From contig DNNX01000031.1 in the NCBI GenBank assembly GCA_003497445.1, positions 1 to 10,681 on the forward strand: a DNA stretch of 10,681 nt, in the 5' to 3' direction. A program made the translations under genes and the position numbers. Numbering within the stretch: position 1 is the stretch's first letter; each line of letters starts with the position of its first letter. The notes under the pieces were generated by a model that was not told the DNA's origin, made no database searches, and was given only the letters and a program-made list of their open reading frames with translations. Shown here in pieces: positions 6,092-10,681 of this stretch. The DNA comes from Acholeplasmataceae bacterium. Lineage in GTDB: Bacteria; Bacillota_I; Bacilli_A; Acholeplasmatales; Acholeplasmataceae.

Positions 6092-6281
6092 TTGAAACTT
6101 CTGGCTTTAATAAACCACTATCTAAAGCCTCTGGATATGGATAAGCTTGTTCTCGCATCCTTTTATGTAAAACAAAGATGACACCTTTATTTTCATCGAT
6201 TCTCGTAATGACGCCAACTTTCTTTTCACCTTCAACTTTTACTTTTTCACCTATTAAATACGTGATGTTATTCCATGACAT
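6084..6281 (-). CDS. Small conserved-looking protein, SH3-like barrel suspected, function unknown
   Basis: A 65-residue soluble protein that I cannot assign to a named family. The centre, GEKVKVEGEKKVGVITRIDE and the strand GVIFVL after it (residues 11-38), alternates short hydrophobic strands with glycine turns. This is like a small beta-barrel (KOW or SH3-like) with a valine-rich core. The C-terminus carries AYPYPEALDSGLLKPE (46-61), a 'YPxPEA' tail of the sort seen in small Firmicute accessory proteins. It is rich in Lys and Glu and has no signal or membrane segment. The start is secure: GAGGTGA stands six bases before ATG 6281. It follows the 986-residue gene by 25 bases and probably shares its transcript, which ends in the terminator covering its stop codon. 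Confidence 0.8.
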   Translation of the reverse strand: MSWNNITYLIGEKVKVEGEKKVGVITRIDENKGVIFVLHKRMREQAYPYPEALDSGLLKPEVSKR

Positions 6282-6285
6282 AATT

Positions 6286-6304
6286 TCACCTCAGTAATAT
6301 TATA
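6286..6304 (-). promoter_or_regulatory. Shine-Dalgarno site and TATAAT box ahead of the 65-residue gene
   Basis: AGGTGA (6291-6286) fixes the start codon. A TATAAT (6304-6299) lies just upstream in the 25-base gap. As a promoter it would start the RNA inside or next to the ribosome binding site and has no good -35, so the box may be chance. The binding site itself is convincing. Confidence 0.45.
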
Positions 6305-6306
6305 CA

Positions 6307-9267
6307 TTAATTTGACATTTTATTTTTGACTTTATCAAATACATGTTGTTTTGTTAATTTTTTGTATATTGGTCCTTCGATATAATATAACTTTTCTTTT
6401 AGTAATTCTTGTTTTACTTCTCGATTAAGAATGTTTCTTAAAACAAAATCAATCTGGAATGTTGCCATCATAGATTGAATTGATTTTAAGTAATGTATCA
6501 TTTTTTCATCAGGGTATTTGATATCAAAATGTAATGCTTCAACAGGATAATAAAGTGCAACTTTTAATGAGCTTGTTTGTATACCGATACCTAGACCACT
6601 TAAATCTTTAAATAAATTGATGTATGTCGATGCTTTCAAATCTCCTGTGATATTGATATGTATAATGTGCTTTGGAATTTTATACTGCATCATAAAACGC
6701 GTCATATATGTATTAAACTTATTATTTTTAACAGTTTCTGCATCCATAGGAACAATCATCTTAATGTAGCTTTGTGTGTGTTGATATAATTCTACGAGCA
6801 TTTCTAAAACAACTTTAAAATGAGCCATATTCAAATCAAACAAACGCTGTCTTTTTTTTGCAATGAACATCAAATCGTGATGTGATACTTTTATATTCGA
6901 CATGTAAATAAAGGATTCATACATCCACATTTTGTTTGAAGATTGATCAATTATTTGATGAAAACCGATTTCAAATTGTGTATGATTAATCGCATGATGG
7001 ATTTGATCTAATATGTATTGTTCTTTCATATCGTTTTCATAGTCGATATATTGAAAATCATGTCTTTTGCTAGGTGCACGTTTCGCTTGAAATAATGCTG
7101 TTAATAAATAATGCATAATGGTTTGTATATCTTGATGTTTGGATGCAACTGGATATCTTAAATAGCCAATATGGATATGAAAACTTTCAGATGTAATAGA
7201 TTGAGCATAACTTTGGCTTATTTTATTTTGATAAAGTGCTAAATGTTTATCCACTGAACGAATATCATTTCCAGGTAATACAGCAATCAGTTGATGATCA
7301 TTGTATAAGTAAAGTTGATCTTCAGTGAAGAATTTTATTGTTTCATTACAAAAATCTTTAAAATATGCATGATATTTTTGAAGACCGTATAGATAAATAA
7401 GTTGTGGTTGTAAGTCTATTAAAATAAATGTCACTTTATGCTTAATGAGAGATTGAAAGTCTCTTTGAAAAGCATTATAATTCATGAGCTGCGTCGATGG
7501 ATCTTTAAGTGCATTTGCTTCAATTTCAGATTGTATAGAAAGCTGTTCATTTAAATCTTCAAATGTTGAAATTAAAATGACTTCCGAATTGATTTTTGAC
7601 AACTGAATCGTTTCTTGAACCATTTTTTTACCCAGACCATATGTAAGTTCAAGATCCGTTTGTTTTAACTGAAGCATATCATTCAATTGTCTTTGATAGT
7701 CTTTTTGATTGTCAAATACAACTTTTTCTAAATAACTCTGAATCGTTTCTTCATCTTCAAGATTTAACATGATTTTAAGTGCTTTACTGTTATAAAAACG
7801 ACCTTGAAAGTAATATCTTAGTGGAATGTTTGCATGTTCTAAAAGTAACGTTAAAATTTTTTCTTGAAGAGATTGACGCTCCTGAACTTGATACATTTTT
7901 AATGCATAACTAAGATAGTTAGATGCCATACGTAAAACATCATCATCTTCAGCATACCGTTGCATCTTTTGCTCATAATAAAAAAGTAAATATGCATCAT
8001 TCATATGATAGACATACATGTGTGATATGTTTGCATATAATTTTGATGTCAAAACATCTTTATACTCTTCAAATAAAGGTGCTTCTATGACACCTTCTTT
8101 TTTAGATTGCAATAACGATTTTAAAAATGTTTGTTCAAGTTGTTCAGGTTTCACTTTTTTGTCATATAATCGTTCTTTTTTAAAAAAATAAAGCATGCGT
8201 GAAGCGGGTATATACATCACAAATGTTTCAAATACACACACTTCATTAAGAAGCGATAATTTCAATCTTAGTTCGTCTCTAAAAGATAATTGCTTATGTA
8301 AACTCAAAAATGAAGCGATGACTTTATGCATGCGTTCAATGATTTGAACAGATTGATTTTTAGCAGGTTGAACAAGTTCCACTTGAACTTTTTGTTCTTG
8401 TTTTATTGGTGCCTGTTTGACAACTTTTTCTTGAGATTTAAGTGCTTTGAGTTTTTGTTGATATATTTTGATGGATAATGCATTTTGAATTCGTTCATAA
8501 AAAGACAGTAATAATTCATAATACTGCATTTTATAAGGATGTTCTTCATCCATCAATACTTCGTAATCTACTTCTAAGTTAATGACTTTTTGTTCCTCTC
8601 CAAGGTGCATATACGCTTTGACAAGATAATAGATGTCTTGCTGTATGTAGTCTAATCGATACTTTGTTTTATATAATTCAATAATTTCGTTATATTTTTT
8701 CATAGTATCGAGTAATTGAATATGAATGTGAAATATCTGTTGATGTTGATCTTCTTCTAAATGATCAATGATATCTAATGCTTGTTCTTCATGATGCTCT
8801 TTGATATATATTTCGATAAGGGCTTTTTTCATGATGAATGCATATGCATGTGGTACATGACCTTGAAGTTGGTCTTTGACCCACTGAGACGATTCGGAAC
8901 TGATGTTTTTTAAGTATTGATACTCTTGCTCAAAAATAACATAATGCTTGAGTAGTGGAAGTCTTGTTTTTCTGGATTGAATCATTTTAAATGCTTTATC
9001 AAATTGTTCGGTTTCAAGCGCACTATCGATATATAAATGCATCATATGATCCATAGTGTCATTAAATTCTTGTGTTAAAAACCGATCAAAAAAATGTTCG
9101 GTTTCTTCCATAAGGACACGAAAAGATTTTAGTGCATACAACACCTTAATATAATGTGAAAAAGCTGCGAGATGATCATGATAATCAAGCGGCTGATTTA
9201 AGTATGTTTTGATAATAGATAAACTTTGTGCATCTTTTGGTAATTGTAAAATCTCTTTGAGTGTCAT
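6307..9267 (-). CDS. Multidomain signalling-like protein with degenerate GGDEF and EAL domains
   Basis: A 986-residue soluble protein with no membrane segment seen. Residues 1-270 are helical and repeat-like (TPR style), with helix pairs such as EEQALDIIDHLEE and KKYNEIIELYK. A Lys/Gln-rich linker follows at 270-305. Residues about 310-460 look GAF-like. Residues 465-575 look PAS-like, ending in FEDLNEQ as PAS domains often do. At 588-745 there is a GGDEF fold opening DPSTQLMNYNAF (family D-LTGL-NR-AF), but the signature is NDHQL (656-660), lacking the Gly-Gly-Asp/Glu-Glu core. At 750-975 there is an EAL fold: the EAL triad reads ESF (784-786), the metal-site DDFGTG stretch reads GIQTSS (895-900), and INITG replaces the usual acidic E-I-T-E. 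Neither cyclic-di-GMP synthesis nor hydrolysis is expected. ATG 9267 lies four bases after the preceding stop with no ribosome binding site, so re-initiation is likely. Confidence 0.75.
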   Translation of the reverse strand: MTLKEILQLPKDAQSLSIIKTYLNQPLDYHDHLAAFSHYIKVLYALKSFRVLMEETEHFFDRFLTQEFNDTMDHMMHLYIDSALETEQFDKAFKMIQSRKTRLPLLKHYVIFEQEYQYLKNISSESSQWVKDQLQGHVPHAYAFIMKKALIEIYIKEHHEEQALDIIDHLEEDQHQQIFHIHIQLLDTMKKYNEIIELYKTKYRLDYIQQDIYYLVKAYMHLGEEQKVINLEVDYEVLMDEEHPYKMQYYELLLSFYERIQNALSIKIYQQKLKALKSQEKVVKQAPIKQEQKVQVELVQPAKNQSVQIIERMHKVIASFLSLHKQLSFRDELRLKLSLLNEVCVFETFVMYIPASRMLYFFKKERLYDKKVKPEQLEQTFLKSLLQSKKEGVIEAPLFEEYKDVLTSKLYANISHMYVYHMNDAYLLFYYEQKMQRYAEDDDVLRMASNYLSYALKMYQVQERQSLQEKILTLLLEHANIPLRYYFQGRFYNSKALKIMLNLEDEETIQSYLEKVVFDNQKDYQRQLNDMLQLKQTDLELTYGLGKKMVQETIQLSKINSEVILISTFEDLNEQLSIQSEIEANALKDPSTQLMNYNAFQRDFQSLIKHKVTFILIDLQPQLIYLYGLQKYHAYFKDFCNETIKFFTEDQLYLYNDHQLIAVLPGNDIRSVDKHLALYQNKISQSYAQSITSESFHIHIGYLRYPVASKHQDIQTIMHYLLTALFQAKRAPSKRHDFQYIDYENDMKEQYILDQIHHAINHTQFEIGFHQIIDQSSNKMWMYESFIYMSNIKVSHHDLMFIAKKRQRLFDLNMAHFKVVLEMLVELYQHTQSYIKMIVPMDAETVKNNKFNTYMTRFMMQYKIPKHIIHINITGDLKASTYINLFKDLSGLGIGIQTSSLKVALYYPVEALHFDIKYPDEKMIHYLKSIQSMMATFQIDFVLRNILNREVKQELLKEKLYYIEGPIYKKLTKQHVFDKVKNKMSN

Positions 9268-9271
9268 GTCA

Positions 9272-10681
9272 CTATTCTAAATAAGATTTAAAGCTTTCAG
9301 CGAGTTGTAAGTATTTTAAAGCAAGTGCTTTAAAATCTACATTGATTTTTTCTCCAAGCCCAATTGTGTGTTTGTATAATGCAACTTGATGCCATTGTAG
9401 TGTTTGAAACATGCGATAAAATCTTACATGATTTTGTTCTTCAAGTGTTGCTGGTCTCTCTAAATAAGCATCTAATAAAACCAATGCATCATTAAAGTCA
9501 ACATTCCCAAATGATGCTATATCATAATAAAATTCGTTTAATGCAGCATATTCCCAATCAAGCAAATATAGTCGATCTTCACCAATCACAATATTTGAAC
9601 GTTGTGCATCATTATGACAAAAAACTTTTGCATTCATTTCGTATGATGCTTTATATTTATGGATCCAAAATGTCTTTAATTCTTGATAAAGTGGAGTTCT
9701 TTGATTTGTATAACTTTCATAAAGTGATAATCGGTTGACTAAACCATAATCAATCACATCAGATGCATCAGATTGATGTAGTTTTTTTAATGTTGCAACG
9801 AGTGCATTTAAATGATTATTGTAGTCGAGTTGCGTTAGAGGTGTCCCTGGAACAAATTTAGATATTTTTTCTCCAGATTCGACATCAAACACGACAACTT
9901 CAGAATTGATGTTAAGTGGTATCGCTTTGTTGATCATATTAAATTCTGTTTTTCGATCTACAAATAAATTGCCGCCTTCACCAATTTTTCTATAAGTATA
10001 ATCTTGATCATTCGCTTTGACATGGTAAGTGTAATGACTCACTCCACCTTTTAATCTTTCAATAATTTTAACTTGATCTTCGGGGACGTCTAACCCTAAA
10101 GCAACACGTTGTAAGACTTCTTTTTCTATCATTTGGCTCATGCTTTTTTCTCCCTTTAAAAACGCAAGTAATTTTTTCATTGCAATACCACGATGAGATT
10201 GTGCAAGTTTATCAGAAGGTGACATTTCAGCAAAAGTTTTCTTAGACCCTTTTGGTATGAATATCGGATCGTATCCAAAGCCACCTTCACCTTTCGCCAC
10301 GTTCGATATCTGACCTTCTACACGATGAAAAAAATCATAAATTCCAGTGTCATCGATGTAGGTGATATGTGTGATCATAAATGCTTCACGAAGGACATGT
10401 TTTTTCAATTTATTTAAAATCAATGTGCGTCTTTCGGTATCATCTTTTCCGATTCTCGCAGAAAATATCCCTGGATAGTAATCTAACGCAACAACTTCTA
10501 ATCCTGAGTCATCTGCAATCACAGGCATTTTATACTTTTTGTGAAAATAAGTCGCCTTTAAATGGGCGTTTTCTTGATAACTTGAACCATCCTCAATGAC
10601 TTCATCAACATCATTCAATGATTTGAGTGAATGGAAATGATCAAAATAATATGAAAGTGCTTGTTCAAATTCTTTCAACTT
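9272..10681 (-). CDS. rdgB: RdgB/HAM1 XTP/dITP diphosphatase fused in frame to a choline-kinase-like phosphotransferase; 5' end outside the window
   Basis: The frame is open to the right edge. A TTG at 10678 is not the start, because the usual RdgB opening (about 10-12 residues with a T/S-N-N-K motif) lies beyond. Residues are counted from that TTG. RdgB part, 1-178: ADDSGLEV (55-62), the catalytic and metal-binding segment; GEGGFGYDPIF (130-140); and SHRG (161-164), which recognises the purine. It hydrolyses ITP, dITP and XTP to monophosphates, protecting DNA. Kinase part, 180-468: GGVSHYTY (211-218), an ATP-binding loop; CHNDAQRSN (354-362), the Brenner-type catalytic loop with Asp357; LLDWEY (372-377) with Asp374 for metal; and the tail YYDIASF. 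This resembles LicA/choline kinase and aminoglycoside-kinase-like enzymes. The substrate (choline, ethanolamine or thiamine) is unproven. Each half has the length of a free-standing protein. A strong internal ribosome binding site before Met180 (ATG 10141) suggests a separately translated kinase. Confidence 0.85.
   Translation of the reverse strand, partial: KLKEFEQALSYYFDHFHSLKSLNDVDEVIEDGSSYQENAHLKATYFHKKYKMPVIADDSGLEVVALDYYPGIFSARIGKDDTERRTLILNKLKKHVLREAFMITHITYIDDTGIYDFFHRVEGQISNVAKGEGGFGYDPIFIPKGSKKTFAEMSPSDKLAQSHRGIAMKKLLAFLKGEKSMSQMIEKEVLQRVALGLDVPEDQVKIIERLKGGVSHYTYHVKANDQDYTYRKIGEGGNLFVDRKTEFNMINKAIPLNINSEVVVFDVESGEKISKFVPGTPLTQLDYNNHLNALVATLKKLHQSDASDVIDYGLVNRLSLYESYTNQRTPLYQELKTFWIHKYKASYEMNAKVFCHNDAQRSNIVIGEDRLYLLDWEYAALNEFYYDIASFGNVDFNDALVLLDAYLERPATLEEQNHVRFYRMFQTLQWHQVALYKHTIGLGEKINVDFKALALKYLQLAESFKSYLE
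10141..10157 (-). promoter_or_regulatory. Internal ribosome binding site and start codon between the RdgB and kinase halves
   Basis: AAAGGGAG (10157-10150) stands eight bases before ATG 10141, inside the fused reading frame and exactly at the domain boundary. Between them is a run of six A. If the run had five A, the RdgB frame would end at TGA within ATGA, giving the same four-base overlap as the GH65/kinase pair in this window. This supports independent translation of the kinase (289 residues, 9272-10141). Confidence 0.65.

Noticed and set aside
9511..9738. Plus-strand open frame antisense to the kinase half
   Set aside because: It overlaps the conserved catalytic loop of the kinase on the other strand. 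No start signal.
10381..10599. Plus-strand open frame antisense to rdgB
   Set aside because: It covers the conserved RdgB core on the minus strand. A chance frame.
1..10681. Mycoplasma genetic code with TGA as tryptophan
   Set aside because: Tryptophans are encoded by TGG (for example in the sugar kinase) and TGA ends the GH65 gene, so the standard bacterial code applies.

Overview
The window is about 10.5 kb of compact, AT-rich bacterial DNA. All convincing bacterial genes lie on the minus strand. Tryptophan is encoded by TGG and TGA serves as a stop (for example at the end of the GH65 gene), so the standard bacterial code applies. Low G+C, AGGAG-type Shine-Dalgarno sequences, small intergenic gaps and this gene set suggest an Acholeplasma/Izemoplasma-like mollicute or a related low-GC Firmicute. 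That placement is inferred and moderately confident.

Right to left (the direction of transcription) there are three units. Unit 1 (10681 to about 6061) holds a house-cleaning XTP/dITP diphosphatase (RdgB/HAM1), cut by the window edge and running in frame into a choline-kinase-like phosphotransferase. It is followed by a 986-residue multidomain protein (helical repeats, GAF-like, PAS-like, degenerate GGDEF, degenerate EAL) and a 65-residue small protein, and ends at a perfect 11-bp terminator. Unit 2 (about 6058 to 4387) encodes a YqjM/NamA-type old yellow enzyme and a deoxynucleoside kinase. An operator-like palindrome sits at its front and a terminator overlaps its last stop codon. Unit 3 (about 4385 to 143) is a sugar catabolic operon: a LacI-family repressor with a likely autoregulatory operator (TGGAAATGTTTCCA), a GH65 disaccharide phosphorylase and a PfkB (fructokinase-like) sugar kinase, packed with gaps or overlaps of a few bases. 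The likely job is phosphorolysis of an alpha-glucoside to beta-glucose 1-phosphate plus a free sugar that the kinase phosphorylates. Neither a transporter nor a beta-phosphoglucomutase is in the window.

The left 260 bases are the odd part. Positions 188-219 and 152-185 form two consecutive hairpins whose G.U pairs make sense only in minus-strand RNA. The second is followed by nine T and is a strong terminator. A TATAAT box sits just upstream, so this may be a short independent RNA or the operon's 3' end. To its left, on the plus strand, lies an unrelated, very AT-rich (about 21% G+C) fragment that reads as the second cyclin repeat of a TFIIB-family transcription factor (archaeal, eukaryotic or giant-virus type). 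It breaks off inside the A9 run shared with the terminator. A chimeric contig join is the simplest explanation, though real foreign DNA cannot be excluded.

The most useful second looks are the TFIIB fragment and its breakpoint, the double-hairpin RNA, the RdgB-kinase fusion (one A away from an ordinary ATGA gene overlap), and the catalytically degenerate GGDEF-EAL protein.
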